Assembly: GCF_004664715.2 (NCBI RefSeq)
Contig: NC_051064.1
Coordinates: 113,198,240 to 113,262,239 of the forward strand
Length of the DNA stretch: 64,000 nucleotides
Direction: 5' to 3'
Source: Peromyscus leucopus
Lineage: Eukaryota > Chordata > Mammalia > Rodentia > Cricetidae
In this document: one piece after another, positions 23,364 through 35,915 of the stretch
Position numbering within the stretch: position 1 is the first letter of the stretch
How the letters are laid out: each line of letters starts with the position of its first letter
The notes under the pieces: generated by a model
The model's input: only the letters and a program-made list of their open reading frames with translations
Databases searched by the model: none
Told to the model about the DNA's origin: nothing
Translations under genes and position numbers: made by a program

Positions 23364-23369
23364 GAATAG

Positions 23370-24134
23370 TTAATCCTGATTTAAAACCTTGGTAGCTTTG
23401 TGTGGCACTTTTACCCAGTTAGGAAAGCAACTGTCTAAGGCACTGCTGGCACCTGCCATTTTGGTGTGTGTTGGGCAGGGCGGCTTTGAGCCTACCCTTG
23501 CCAAGTTCCTCTGCTGTTTCTCTCTCATCCCATAACTCTGATCTGAAGTCTCCCCAGTGAGAAATTCTAGGATAATCTGAGTAATGCTTTTGGGTTCATA
23601 GTGTTGGAGCCCTCGCTGGAAAGAGATGCTCATTTAGGGACAGGGTTGAGAGTGATGTATTGCCAGGACTTGGGATTCCATTCTACAGGCCTTGATTAAT
23701 TCAGGATGATTACTGATTCTTTTCCTCTCATCCCCTCAGAAGTCCTTTGAACTCACAGCAAGAGACAGAGTCAGGATGAGAGACCAAGGGAAAGGAAGAT
23801 GCGGGAGGCAACAATGGGAAGTTCCCCTTCCCTTTTAGTTTAGCCTCAGTCACCCGAAAGAGCATGTGTGTCCAGCAAATAGAGGTGGGTGAGGAATAGC
23901 TTCGTGTGACACTGCTTTTGACCCAAGGGTCTGGAAGAAACTTTCCTATTTCTGGTGAGGGCAAAGAGTTTACTGTTCTTCTCATCCTGAACGGAAAGGG
24001 GAGTAAGGGAAACACCAGCCAGGGAGTTCAGACACACTGGTCATGGTTGGGGGCTCCCCTGTTCCCAGAAGCTAAGAGAGATGCTGAACGATCACAACCA
24101 TTCTCATGGTTTGGCTCAGCACATAATGGCTTTA

Positions 24135-24135
<1 letters not shown>
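23370..24135. other. Single-copy intergenic DNA
   Basis: I see no gene or repeat. The frames at 23,370-23,633 and 23,728-24,015 on the - strand have no family signature. Confidence 0.5.

Positions 24136-24174
<39 letters not shown>
24136..24174. repeat. (GT)n microsatellite
   Basis: About 19 uninterrupted GT units. Confidence 0.98.
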
Positions 24175-24179
<5 letters not shown>

Positions 24180-24744
24180 CTTAGTTGAACTCTCACAGTG
24201 ACACCATCTATTGGAGCAGGAACAGGTTTGTTTTTTCCACCAATTACAGAATTCCAAGGCAGGAAAAGTTTGAAAGTGAAAGTCTATTCAAAGAAGGCAA
24301 CTTTAGCAACTTCATTAGCTTTCACAAGGAGAACCCAAAGGTGGCAAGCTGTGGCTCTGCACAGCCAATGGGGAAGAAGATGCAGATGAGAAGGGAAAAA
24401 CATGTCACTTGAGTTAAGCCAGCAGGGAGGGCAGCCACACAGTTGGCCAGCAGCCACATGGCAGAAGAGGGGCTTTAGAGGAAGAGTAAGGAAGCCTAAA
24501 GCATCCGAAAAATCACACCACAGACAGAAGAAGAAGAAAGAAATAGTTACAGCTTCCAGAGTCAATATTCAGAAAGGTGATGGACCCACATGGAGGCTCA
24601 AAGGTACTTCTGGAGGTTTGTTTCGTTTTGTTTTTGTTTTTGTCTTTGAAATGTGTGTCATTCCCCCAAAATTTGCAAAGAAAACAAAAACCAAACAAAA
24701 AAAAAGAAAGAAAGAAAAAGAAAAAAAAAAGCAGCCCCTCCCCC
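24175..24744. other. Intergenic DNA ending in low-complexity tracts
   Basis: Single-copy text followed by a T/G-rich run (24,616-24,645) and an A-rich (AAAG)n run (24,683-24,731). No gene. Confidence 0.5.
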
Positions 24745-24905
24745 AAATCTGCTGGAAGTGGTGGTACACCCCTTTAATCCTAGTACTCTGGAGGCTGAGG
24801 CCAACAAACAGATCTCTGAGTTTGGGGCCAACCTGGTGTAAGTAGGGAGCCCTAAGTCAGCAAAGGTCTCATAGTGAGACCCTATCTCAAACAAACAGAC
24901 AAAAT
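24745..24905 (+). mobile_element. Old B1-type SINE
   Basis: Sense, diverged: 'cacccctttaatcctagtac', 'ctggaggctgaggccaac', 'gaccctatctcaaacaaac'. The divergence suggests an early B1 or proto-B1. Confidence 0.7.
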
Positions 24906-24944
24906 CCACTCTTTTAATTTCACTTTACCTATTCAAACAAACAA

Positions 24945-25280
24945 ACAAATAAACCTATAGCTATTATGCACACCACACAACTGCTTGTAACTCTAGTTCC
25001 AGGGGATCTGGATGGGTCCACTTTAACAGCCCTTAACCACTAAAACAGTAGACCAATCAATCTCTTAGTACCCGTGGTTTCTGAAGTCCCTGCTTGCACT
25101 CACAACCCACCCTCCACCCAGGGGCACCAGGTGACCTGCCTTCTGCTTTCCTCTGGGCTATAAGAGCTTACCTTGGCTACCCGAAACCCCCTGGTTTCCA
25201 TGGGCACCAGCATGCACTGTGCACAGAAATTTGTGCAGGCACACACATAGATACATAAAAATAGTAAATCTTAAACGCTC
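24945..25280 (+). mobile_element. B2-like SINE 3' part with an insertion
   Basis: The words 'gtaactctagttccagggga' and then, about 180 bases later, 'tccatgggcaccagcatgca' and 'gtgcaggcacacacatag' are consecutive in B2-type SINEs. The 25,018-25,190 segment between them appears inserted. I cannot classify that insert. Confidence 0.5.
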
Positions 25281-25307
25281 AGTGCCAGAGTATTTGCCTC
25301 ACATGCC

Positions 25308-26399
25308 TGTAGGGAAAAGGGGCCAACCAAAGAAACCCACCCTGGCCCTGAAACCAGAGCTAGTGAAAGAAACCCACCCTGGCCCTGAAACCAGAGCTAA
25401 AGAAACATACTTTGGCCCTAGAACCAGAGCCAGTGAAAGAAATATGCCCTGGCCCTAAAACTAGAGCTAGTGAAATAAACCCACCCTGGTCCTGAAACCA
25501 GAGCTAGTGAAAGAAACGCTTTAGTCCTGAACCCAGAAAGAACCTAAGAAATACACCCTGACCCTGAAACCAGAGCCAAAGAAACACAACTTTGGCCCTA
25601 GAATCAGAGCCAGTGAAAGAAATACACCCTGGCCCTGAAATTAGAACCAAAAGGCTATAAAGGACCAATGAAAGAAACACAGTTTGGCCCTGAAATCAGA
25701 GCCATCTCTGCCCCTGACCAATGAAACTAACCAATCCCTGAGCAGAAAAATCTTCTCCCTGGAGAAACTCCGCCCCTAATAAAGCCTATATAAACCTCTC
25801 TGCCTGTTCAGTTATGGGCTGTTCTTCCCCACCCTGGCAGAGGCAGTCACTCTCTTGGATTCCTTCCCAAATAAATCTCTTTCTTAAAAGAATCTTGGGT
25901 GAAGATCTTCATTCGCAGGCACAGAACAGAAGAACCTTGCTGAGATGTCCCTTAAGGGATTAAGCAGAAAAAAACCTTGCTGAGATGTTCCCTTAGGAGG
26001 GCTGAGCAAGGCTAAGCAGAAAAAAGTAACAACTTTTCACGGGAGCTGGAGGAGATTGCTACATTTCGGCAGGGGGTTCCCCTTTAGCAGAGTGAAGAAG
26101 CAACATCTTGGGCCATGCTGGAGAGAAGAAGAAGAAGCAGAGCTCTGCAGGCGAGCTCCCTTAAGGGTGTGGGATTGGAGCAAAGCTCAGCTGTAAGGGC
26201 TCTCTCTGGGAGAGGAATAGGATTGCTATGTCCTGCAAGGAGACCATCCCCTGCTGCACCCCAACTTTTAGGTATCACACCTGACTTACCAACGGGTCAG
26301 GATACCTCTCCCTCCAGAGCTGTTCTATTGCAGCTCTAGGTAGAGCCTAATTTCCCGACAAGTCAGGACAACTTTCCCTCCAGAGCTGTAACATTTACA
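25308..26399 (+). mobile_element. Solo LTR, 1.09 kb, with U3 minisatellite
   Basis: Starts TGTAGGG and ends TTTACA. It is flanked by a perfect 5-bp duplication 'atgcc' at 25,303-25,307 and 26,400-26,404. A TATATAAA box lies at 25,787-25,794 and AATAAA at 25,870-25,875, giving U3-R-U5 order on the + strand. A second duplicated motif ('accttgctgagatgt') occurs in the downstream part. No internal retroviral sequence is attached, so recombination probably deleted it. Confidence 0.82.
25325..25700 (+). repeat. About 37-bp minisatellite in LTR U3
   Basis: Roughly nine to ten diverged units built on 'gaaagaaacccaccctggcc' followed by 'ctgaaaccagagctagt'. Repeated U3 units often act as enhancers in retroviral LTRs. 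That role here is an inference. Confidence 0.85.
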
Positions 26400-26514
26400 A
26401 TGCCTGAGACCCTGGCCTGGAAACTCAGCACTAGAAAACAAAGAGAAGAGAAAAAGGCTGCTGAATATAAACATAGCCATGGAATGATTGTCCCAGTAAA
26501 TGGAGGAAGCACCA

Positions 26515-26830
26515 GATGAATCGATTACTTATATTGTTCTATTATTAAATAAAACTTGGGAGTCAGATATTGGGGGTGAAAACCTGATAGATCCAAAGAG
26601 CGATGGAGGAACCATCAGCCTACCTTTCCACATTTCCAGATCAAGAAGGCTGGAGAATCTTTCTAAGCTCCTCCCTATTCCTTCCTGTGTCTCTCTGTCC
26701 TAATCTGAGTCTGCCAAAAACTCTATAGTTAATTCTGGCCAGCTGGATGTTGACTCCGCCCTCTGATTCAAGGTTTAACTTAATTGGCAGTTTTGGGAGT
26801 GTCAGAGTGCAATCAAAATATCCCATAATA
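26515..26830 (+). mobile_element. LTR-like muroid repeat
   Basis: Contains 'ctattattaaataaaacttg', 'gagtcagatattgggggtga' and 'tgattcaaggtttaactt', which recur together in rodent genomes as an LTR-type repeat. This is from memory of the pattern. No target duplication was found. Confidence 0.45.
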
Positions 26831-27099
26831 AATGAAGGTGTTTGTACAGGAAGAACACAATTTGAAAAGTTAATGTTAGCTTTTGAAATATTGAGCACCT
26901 TAAAGTGTAGACAAGACTTCTCACTCAAAATTTGTTCCACATGGTTTGTTTTCAGAATTATATTTTATTATTTGGGTTGAAATTTTAAATGGAGTTAATA
27001 AAACACAAACATATTTGTAAAGAACTGAAATCAGCCTTGGATAATGTGTAGAGAAATGCCTATTTTAAGATCAAAACATTACAATTGTGGTGAAGGTTA
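26831..27099. other. AT-rich non-coding stretch
   Basis: No gene or repeat recognised. Confidence 0.4.
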
Positions 27100-27455
27100 T
27101 TCTAGTTTCATTCTGTTGCTGTGGCAAACACCATAATCAGAATCGAATTAGAGGGTGCTTACACTTCCAGGTCACAGTCAGTCACTGAGGGGAGCCAGCA
27201 CAGGAACTGGGGCAGAAAGTACAGGGCAATGGAATGCTGTTTACTGACTTTCTTCCTGTCTCCTGTTGAGCAGGCTTTCTTACACAGCCTAGGCCCACCT
27301 GCCTAGGGACTGTGCCGCCCACAATGGACAGGGCCCTCACACATGAATCATGAGCCAAGGCAATCTCTCACAGATACGACCACAGGCCAGTCTGATTGGG
27401 GCACTTCTTCAATTCCCCCTATTAAATTATGTCAAGTTGACAGTAAAAATTAGAA
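27100..27455 (+). mobile_element. Medium-reiteration muroid repeat (RMER-type)
   Basis: Same family as 14,345-14,765: 'ctgttgctgtggcaaacacc', 'cacaatggacagggccctca' and 'attatgtcaagttgacagta'. Confidence 0.68.
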
Positions 27456-27827
27456 CAAAGGCTATCAGTTGTGTAACATTACGTGAAAGGAATTGACATA
27501 AGAGTGGGGAAAAAAAGAATCAATATTTGAAGGAGACAATCAGAATTCCAGAATGAATCAAAAGAATGTTTGCATGCTTTGAAAATTTCTACCAAGAACT
27601 GTATACCTATATAAAACAGTGATTCAAATAATGTCAATATTCATTTCCATTGAGCCATTTTATCTGATTTTGTAGGACAAAGTAGATTATTAAGCATACT
27701 AGAATTTTGTGTTGAGTTGTAGAGGGATTTTTTTTTAAGTCTACAGACAAAAATTTAATTCCTCCAATGTGTGTTACTGCTGCTTCTGGATTTGTTGTGG
27801 AAGTGGTTTTTGAGGATTTCTACCAAA
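27456..27827. other. AT-rich non-coding stretch
   Basis: No gene or recognised repeat. Confidence 0.4.
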
Positions 27828-28012
27828 TGGCTGGCAAAGGTGGTTCAGAGAGTAAGGGCACTTGCCGCCCAGCCTGAGTTCAGTCCTTGGGACCCACGTG
27901 ATGGCAGAAGAGAACCAACTTCCATAAGTTAGTCTCTGACCTCCACATGCATGCTTTGACATGCCTGTACACACACACGCATGCACACACACACACACAC
28001 GTGTAAAAAATT
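27828..28012 (+). mobile_element. B2/B3-like SINE with (CA)n tail
   Basis: Sense SINE with 'ggctggcaaaggtggttcag' and 'gacctccacatgcatgc'. It runs into a CA microsatellite at 27,969-28,000. Confidence 0.75.
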
Positions 28013-28339
28013 TAAAAGATTTTCTATCAAAGTGTTTATGCAGATAGTTCAAGTAAAGGAAACTTTGAAAATTTTAAATTATTAGAAAGAAATAAAGATG
28101 GACAGATGGACGGGTAGGCCACGCTGTCCACTTAACATGCATACGGGACATGAGTAAGTGATACTGATCATTTAATACCATCACTGACAAACTTATAAAA
28201 GTGAAGGTTTGTAGAGGGATGTAGTGATAGTGATTATTACTGTGAAAGATTCACAAGCGCATGCCTCCCTAAAAGACTATGTTGATGCATTTAAAAAGCA
28301 TTTATCTTTACTTTTTCCTTTGGAATTGAATCTTTTTTG
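28013..28339. other. Non-coding stretch
   Basis: AT-rich, no gene or recognised repeat. Confidence 0.4.
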
Positions 28340-28505
28340 CGGGGGAGTTGGTTTTGGTTTTTCGAGAAAGGGTTTCTCTGTGTAACAGTCCTGGCTATCC
28401 TGGAACTCACTTTGTGACTAAGCTGGCCTTTTAACTCATAGAAATCTGACTGCCTCTGCCTCTCGAGTGCTGGGATTTAAAGGACTGCGCTACCACTGTC
28501 AGGCT
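28340..28505 (-). mobile_element. B1 SINE
   Basis: Antisense, moderately diverged: 'aagggtttctctgtgtaaca', 'gactgcctctgcctctcgag', 'gtgctgggatttaaagga'. Confidence 0.88.
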
Positions 28506-29110
28506 GGAATTGACCCTTATATCATCATTATCATTATTTAATAGCATGGCTATTACATCCAAAGTTCAAGAAAAGAAAGTTCCATGTGTCTTTTTTCTAT
28601 TTACCTCACCATTTCTGTTATTTTTCCTTATATTTCATAGTCATTACTGAAGATAGTTATTTCTAATAGGAAAGGACTTTTAACCTTGTAACTGACTGCA
28701 GGTGTTGCATGTAGTAAGTATATGTGACAGGAGAGTGTCCCCACTTGTGACTTTTACAAACTCTCCGGCTCTCTTGCCCTTTTGGTGGGATAATTCCAAG
28801 TCTTGTGTTTTGTACTGCTTCCAGGGGTTCCCCCCTGGGACTAAGATTCCAGTGGTCCACGGAGACAGCTGTCTTAACAATAAGCCCAGCACTGGCTCTT
28901 CCTCTCTTCTCTGAAGCACTGCCTCACTCCCTGCTGGGCTCGCTGGTCCTCCCCCACATAGACGCAGATGCAGGCAACCCAGTGGACTTCTGAGGGAAGC
29001 AGTATCATTGGGTCTAACGGAGCTCACAGCATCAGCATTCATCTGAATGTTTCTTCATGGTGGAAGAGTGTAAGTTTGAGGCCAGCCTGGGTTACATATC
29101 AGATTCACAC
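28506..29110. other. Intergenic DNA with a B1 remnant
   Basis: Mostly single-copy. A short 'agtttgaggccagcctgggt' at 29,071-29,090 is the middle of a decayed sense B1. No gene. Confidence 0.5.
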
Positions 29111-29124
29111 TGGGATCCTGAGCT

Positions 29125-29490
29125 GCATAGCGAAGTCTTGAATCAAAGAATTTTTCAGCCACGAAGAAGGATGAAGTTGTATCATTTGCAGGGAAGTAGA
29201 TGCAACTGGAGGTGGTTACATTTGGGGAGTGAAATCAGTCTGGGAAGGACAAATGTTGCGTGTTTCCCCTCATCTGTGGGTCCTACACTTAATAGATACA
29301 CAACACCATCCATGCACTGATGATGACGGAAAGTGGTCCTGAAACTGAGGATCAAAGGGGACTAATAGGAAGGAGGAAGGTTTGGAAGGGAGGGTAATGT
29401 GATGTTGGGGGGTTGTGCTCAAAGAACATTGTATACTGGCATGAAACTGGCCTTCACATAATCTCATGTAACTGCAAATAATTTAAAATA
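29125..29490 (+). mobile_element. LINE-1 3' end fragment, sense
   Basis: The 'ttgcagggaagtagatgcaa' and 'gagtgaaatcagtctgggaa' words match the rodent LINE-1 ORF2 end (conceptually, tracts of 'gggaaatggatgga' type). 3' UTR-like text and an AT-rich end near 29,480 follow. Old and diverged. Confidence 0.6.
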
Positions 29491-29959
29491 TTATACTGAT
29501 ACTAATATGTAGTTTGGAGTGTTCTCACCAATGGAGAAAAATGCTCCCAGTAAGGAAGGACTGGTGCAAATCTCTAACCACTTCTACTGCATTCAGGACT
29601 GGATGTCATGGCCAGAGAAACTGGACAGTAGAAGAGCTACAGAGCCATCAAAACTGTCAAGAGAGGAGTGAATGGATCTGTTGGCAGCTGACATAATATG
29701 TGTATAAAAGGCCCTGAACACTCAGTGAAACAACTGTTAGAACCAGGAAACAGCCTCAGAAAGTTCTGGAATACGGCACCAGTGTACTAGCCTCAGTGGT
29801 CTTGCTTTCTTTTCCTTTTGGTGAAGAGTGGACTTGGACCCAGGGCCTTGCTCATACTAAGCAAGCACCTACTGCTTTCTACATCCCCAAACCCCTGTTG
29901 TATTTTTATATGCAATGGACGAGCTGAAAAGAAAATTAAGAGAGCAATTGATTGACAGT
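29491..29959. other. Unassigned non-coding stretch
   Basis: Holds a TATA-like 'gtataaaaggccctgaacac' near 29,702 that could belong to an old LTR, and a tRNA-SINE-like 'gggccttgctcatactaagc' near 29,842. No gene. Confidence 0.35.
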
Positions 29960-32690
29960 AGCAACACAAAGGGCTGGGTGGTGTAGCTCACTTTGGGGGG
30001 AGTGATAGGGAAGAATATGTAGGGAAACCCACCCAAGAGACTTGTACACTGAAAATCATAAAAATATGCCTGAAAGAAGACTAAGATGAATGGAAAAACA
30101 GCTGTTTTCATGGATTGGAAGAACTAATATTGTTTAAAATTTCCACACTACTCAAAGTGATCTTCAGGGAAAATGAAATTCCTATTGAAATCTCAAATGG
30201 CAATCTTTACAGGAGCAGACATGGAAGCTTGCAGTCCATATGGAGCCACAAAATCCTCAAATAGGTAAAGCAGCCTAATCAAGAGGTGCCACACCTCCCA
30301 ATTTTAAAGTACATTACAAAATGCAGTAAAATAAAAACGCAAAAATCAACACAGTACGGTGATGGACTAGAAATAGCTTTATAGGTCAATAGACCAGAAG
30401 AGGTATCTAAAAACAATTAATCCATCACGTATAGTCAACTGATTGTCACAGAAGTGCCAAGAATACACCCAAGGACAGTCTCTTCAACAAATGTCTGAGT
30501 ATCTATATGCAGAAAAAATAAAATTAGATCCTGTCTTACACTACTTATAAAAACCAACTCATTGTGAAAACATTTTATGTACAACTGCAGGAGAAATAAT
30601 ACACAGATAGCTTGAACATAAAAACAGGTTTTAATTCAAAAGTCCAGGGTTATTTTAAACAGTAAAATATTTTCTCTGTAGAAAATAGTATAAATGATAA
30701 CATTTCCCAATAAGCCCTTTTAAGCCAAATAATAGCTGAATTGTACATATAAATATTGATTAGATTCTGGGATACAGAAGAAACCTATCTTCATCTGTTC
30801 AGAGAGATATGTTTTACTTAAGTTGTGTGAGATTTCTATTCATCTTCCCCTTCACTGTTTGATTTACAGCAGACATTTTTCTATGGGCTAATCCATAATC
30901 TAAAAAGATTTTAGCCTCCCCTCCTGAAAGTACGGCCAGCATTTTCTTTCATCAGCTTGATACAGTACAAATTATTATCCTAGAAAAAGGACAAATACTA
31001 TAGAATTGTTACTATAGAATATACAAATTTATAGAGACAGAAAGATTAGACGTTATCTCAAGATTGAGAAGAAAGGGATATAGAGCAATGATTTCCTAAG
31101 TATAGAATCTCTGTTTTGTGTTGGAAAAGTCCCACAAATGGACAGTAGTATCAGGACATAATATCATGAATGTAATAAATCAATACAATTAATGTAATTA
31201 ATGAATATCATAAATATAATTATTTAATGAATACTGCAAATGTATATCATGAGTGTAATTAATGAATATCATGAGTATAAGTTAAAAAAATAAATAAAAT
31301 AAATAAATAATAAAAAAGAATTTGTACTTTATCAAGCTGAAAAAAAACACCCAACTCAAAATGAAATAAAGATTTAAATATACACCATACAACCACTTGT
31401 TGTAGAATATTATTTTAAGATGTGTTACATTTGTTTATGCTGTGGAACATTTGTTTAATGATGCACAGATGTGTTGCATTCTTTTATGTTGCATTTGTTT
31501 AACTCTGTGAAGCTGTAATCCTGTGCCTGTCTAAAACACCTGATGGTCTAATAAAGAGCTGAACAGCCAGTAGCAATGCAGGAGAAAGGCTGGCAGGCAG
31601 AGAAGGAGAAATCTAGGAGGAGCAAGAGGAAAGAAGAAAGAGCGAGACAACAAGGAGAGGAGGACTTTAGGGGCCAGCCACTCAACCACAGAGTAAGAAT
31701 GAAAGTAAGACATACAGAAGTGAGAAAAGGAAAAGGCCCAGAGGCAAAAGGTAGATGGGGGATAATTTAAGTAATAATAATTTAAGAAAAGCTGACTGGA
31801 AACAAGCCAAGCTAAGGCCGGGCATTCATAAGAAAGAATTAGACTCCATGTGTGATTAATTTGGGAGCTGGGTGGCGGGCCCCTCAAAGAGCCAAAAGAG
31901 CAAAGAATAAAAACAACCAACAACAACTACTAGTCTACACAATGATGTTTTTCTGTTCTACACCAAAAGTATGATAATGTATGCAAGAAGAGACATGGAG
32001 ATTGCACCAAATGGCAAAGATCCACACAGCAAGAGCTATTTACTCAACAGAGTGAAGAGATAATTCACAGAATGGGAGACATATTTGCAAACCAAACATT
32101 TGACTTGGGGTTTAAATATCCCAAATAACTGAGGAACTGAAACTCAATAATAAATAAATGCACACTCCAGTGGTCCCTTAAAAGTGAGCCAAGGATCCGA
32201 GCAGACATTTCTCAAAATAAGACATACAAATGGTCAATTAACACATGAAGAGACGTTCAGTACCACTGACCCCCAGGAGAATGCAAATCAAACCACAGTG
32301 GTACAGGCCTCCCACCTGCCGGCATGGCTGTTCCCAAGAGGCAAAAGAGAGCAAGTGCTGGGAAAGAGTGTGGAGAGGGCACCCTATGCACTGTGGGGGA
32401 AGGGAGATGTAAATTGTCGTAGGCTTCATAGGAAACAGTGAGGAGGTGTTTCCGAGAGTTTAACCTAAAACTGCCGTGTGTGCTGGCAACCCCACTTCTG
32501 GGTGTGAAATCGGCACCTCAGAGAGATGGCTGCACCTCCATGTTTATTTCAGCAACATTCACATTAGCCGAGAGACAGCCAGCTGGCAACCGAAAGGACG
32601 AGGAAAACATAGTGGAATGTTATTTAGCATTTTTAATGAAAGGAATTCTGCCATTTTGGCCAATGTGGTTGTGAAGCAGCGAACTCGGCC
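29960..32690 (+). mobile_element. Old LINE-1 fragment, sense, with two insertions
   Basis: Sense ORF2-derived text: 'ctactcaaagtgatcttcag', 'atatggagccacaaaatcct', 'gacagtctcttcaacaaatg', then from 32,180 'gacatttctcaaaataagac' and the ORF2 end near 32,560-32,660. Frames are broken throughout. About 0.7 kb of unassigned AT-rich DNA (30,590-31,315) and an LTR-like module (31,395-31,935) interrupt it. Confidence 0.72.
31395..31935 (+). mobile_element. Muroid LTR-like module, second type
   Basis: Contains 'ttgtttaactctgtgaagct', 'acacctgatggtctaataaa' and 'ggccgggcattcataagaaa'. A related copy in the same orientation is at 36,430-36,893. 'aataaagagctgaacagcca' supplies a polyadenylation-type hexamer. 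The exact ends are uncertain. Confidence 0.6.
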
Positions 32691-35600
32691 AAATACAGCC
32701 TCGCTTACACTAGGCTTCTAAAACACTGACCAGAGTAGACGTGCTGTGGACTACAAAACAATGTTCTAAATACGTTAGTGTTTGCGTGTTGTGTTCACCT
32801 GAATAAGGCTGGAAAAAACAACAGCCTTCGTAGTTCCTCTTCCTCCTATCTACAATGAACTTGGTAATTTGTTGTAGGGCCTTGGGGAAAGGAAGTACCA
32901 CATACTGAACTTACTTGGCTACGGCACTGTGGAGTTCTTCCTAAGGGCCTTAATCCACGGCTCTGGGTCTGAGAATTGGCTCAAGTCTGATTCTGATTGT
33001 TCACTGTGGCAGCAGGCTGTTGCTTCCTTCTTCTATACCCTTGATCATTTTTGGTTTAAAAGTCAACACTGAGTTGGCTAGCCAAAGAGCTCCTCTCTAG
33101 AAACACATGACACATCAGCCATCATCCCTGAGCCCTGAGGCAAGGTCTCAGGTTACCAGTCTGGTTTTGTTAGCTGCTGCCTCTGATGTTTAAGTGCCCT
33201 CTCTGGCCCCTGACCATTCAGAATCCTGCTTCCCGGAATTGCTACCGAGCATCCTAGTTTTACAAGCACAGCTTCCAGAGTGGACCTGCTCCCAGGTTCC
33301 TTGGAGTGTGTCCTGTTCATAGTGCATGGAGAAAATGGAAGCCTTGAGCCTCTTAAGGACCTAGGTCCTGTCTGGTCACGAGTTTGAGGCCATTCTGGGC
33401 TGCAGAACAAGACCTTGCCTCAAAACACAAAACCTAGGAAAAGATGCCTTTGCGCGAATCTCTCCTGTTTCGTCCCGGGGTGCATCTGCACCCACAGCCC
33501 CGATGTCTATTAGCATCAACACAAGAGACAATGCTTCATCAAGCTATGCTGAGACCACAGTCACGGGTGGAAGAGGAAGGTGTGTGATGGAGAGAAGCAG
33601 GACAACTGTCTTTTGGAAGACATTTGTATTAGGTGAGGACATGGCCTCCTGGTGACGGAAAGCTATTCTTTCTAATGTCCAGGGAGGCGCTTTACCAACC
33701 TATAGACTTAGGGGAATGCGGGATTGTAAGGTTCTCAAACCTGAATCCCAGATCTCAGAGTCCTATTTCTTTTGGGGGTCTTGGATTATTGGGGCTATGG
33801 ATCCTGTCTTTTATGCAGTTTAATTATGTTTACAATCAAGTCTTGATCCCCAACTTTTTAGCTCAGTGTGTCTTCTAGCCGCAAGCAGGAGACAAATGTC
33901 CCAGGGAGACCTTCCAGGTCCCCAGTGAATATATTAACCTAAGCCGGACAGGGTCTTTGCCATTCTTATAATCACCAATGGCACTACATCTTTCATTCTG
34001 GCACTACTGATGGATCTTTTATTCCTCTTTCAATTGTGTTGTCTGCCCTGTCCATGACCGGCAGGGGGATTGTTAGTGGGATGAACTCAGCCCCTGAACA
34101 CCAAAACCAGGGCCCTTTTGGCTATCTGGCTTGTTCCCAATGTCACCCTCAAATCTGCTCCTGAGGCCCACAGTCTAGGTCATTTCTGGTACTAAGGGCT
34201 CAGTTTAGGATTCCTCAAAAGTGGAGTCTGAGGCTTTGGGTATCAGGGCTTTGTCTGGGACACGATCCTGACAGCGGCTTGTTGAGGAAGTGGGGAAGTG
34301 AGATTAGAAGCTGGTCACGTTAATAAATGACATGATAGTGAGTGGCTACCTCTGAGGTCCCCCCGAGGCTCGGCTCAGCCCAACTGGGGAGCCAGGCAGA
34401 GCAGCCCTCAGGCTCACCCTGTTTGGATTTTTTTCTGCACTGCACGTGGCTGAGGAACACTGGAGAAAGTTGTCACAGGCACAAGAAGCTGTTGGCAAGG
34501 CATAGGCCAAGGGGCTATGGCTTCCCTGCAGCTCTCACTATTGGTATCCCGGGGTTGGGGGGGGGGGCACACACCAACTGAGCCACCAGCTACTTAAAAA
34601 CCCCGTGATTCTCAGAACAAGCGAACCCCTGCTCCCCCAGGGCCCACAAAGCTTCGGACAGTGCAGAGATCTCCCGCACAAGCACGGTTTATCAGGATGC
34701 TCATTCTGCAGAGGAGAAAACGGAGTCTTCAAGAGACTCAAAAGTCTCTTACAAGAGCTCCCAAGTTGTGTCCTGTCCACTTCTCCCTTCAGGTCCTCTG
34801 CTCTGCCCTGGCCACACCCGTCCACTTTTTGCTTCCTGAGAGCAGTCTTCACCCCTCCCTCCCTCCCTCCCTCCCTCCCTCTGCAGTTTCCTTTGCGGGA
34901 ATGATTTCCCTTTTTGCAGCTGCATGCTGGACGGCAGCTCCAGTGACCCCTGCCCCCTGCAAGCCCCGCCTCCCACCCTGTGCTTGCTGTGGGACCGCTG
35001 CTCTTGGGGTGTTTTGTTTGTAGTTCACACGTCTGTGCCCATGTCAGGAGACTTGAGCAAGTGCTCGGGGGATATTTGCTGTGTGGATAAACCGCAGCTC
35101 ATCCACTGTGATTTTCTCTCTTTATTAGATTCAGGCTCTTCCTACCTTCTTAATATTCCAAAGATTTTTCAGGGTCATGTTGTAGGATTCCAGAGGCAGC
35201 AAACCAGGTTTTCTTAAAAGTTGGTTTCCCCACTTTGAAGCTTTAGAAGGATAGAAAACATGGGGGATTTCTTCTCACCGCATCCCAGCACCTACCCCAG
35301 GCCTGGATTGGAGAGGAGCTCCGAAAAACATTAATTAGTAGTCATCCCCCCCCCCCGCCCCGTTCCCCCCAGGCAAGCATTCTACCAAGGAGCTATGCTT
35401 CCAGCCGAATAGCTGAATAAATTACTGACTAGTTAATATCGTTTCTGTGGATTCACTCATTACTCCTGTGTTCTGTGGCTTGGGGAGATGAATACCACAA
35501 GCAGGCCAGGTCAGGGACTTCAGATCTGGTTTCTTCCTGAAGCCTGTCCTGAGATTAAGGCTCTCAGCAGATAGTTAACCTGATGGTTCCAGGAAGCCGT

Positions 35601-35872
35601 GGGGCTGGAGGACCGAGAGCCAATGGGGGCATGACTGGCTGGAGCGCCCCCTGTCGGGGAACTGCAGCTACCCATGAGAGGGCATGTCTTCTGATGGAGG
35701 GTGTTGAGAACTGACACAGGGTGACAGAAATGGATTCTGGTAGTCAAAGGAAGTCCTGAGAGCATCAAGGATGATGACATTTGAAAGTCTGGCAGGCACA
35801 CTCAGGAATGGGGAAGACACTGGCATGCGTGTGTGCCCGTGTGTGCCCGTGTGTGCCCGTGTGTGTGTGTGC

Positions 35873-35915
<43 letters not shown>

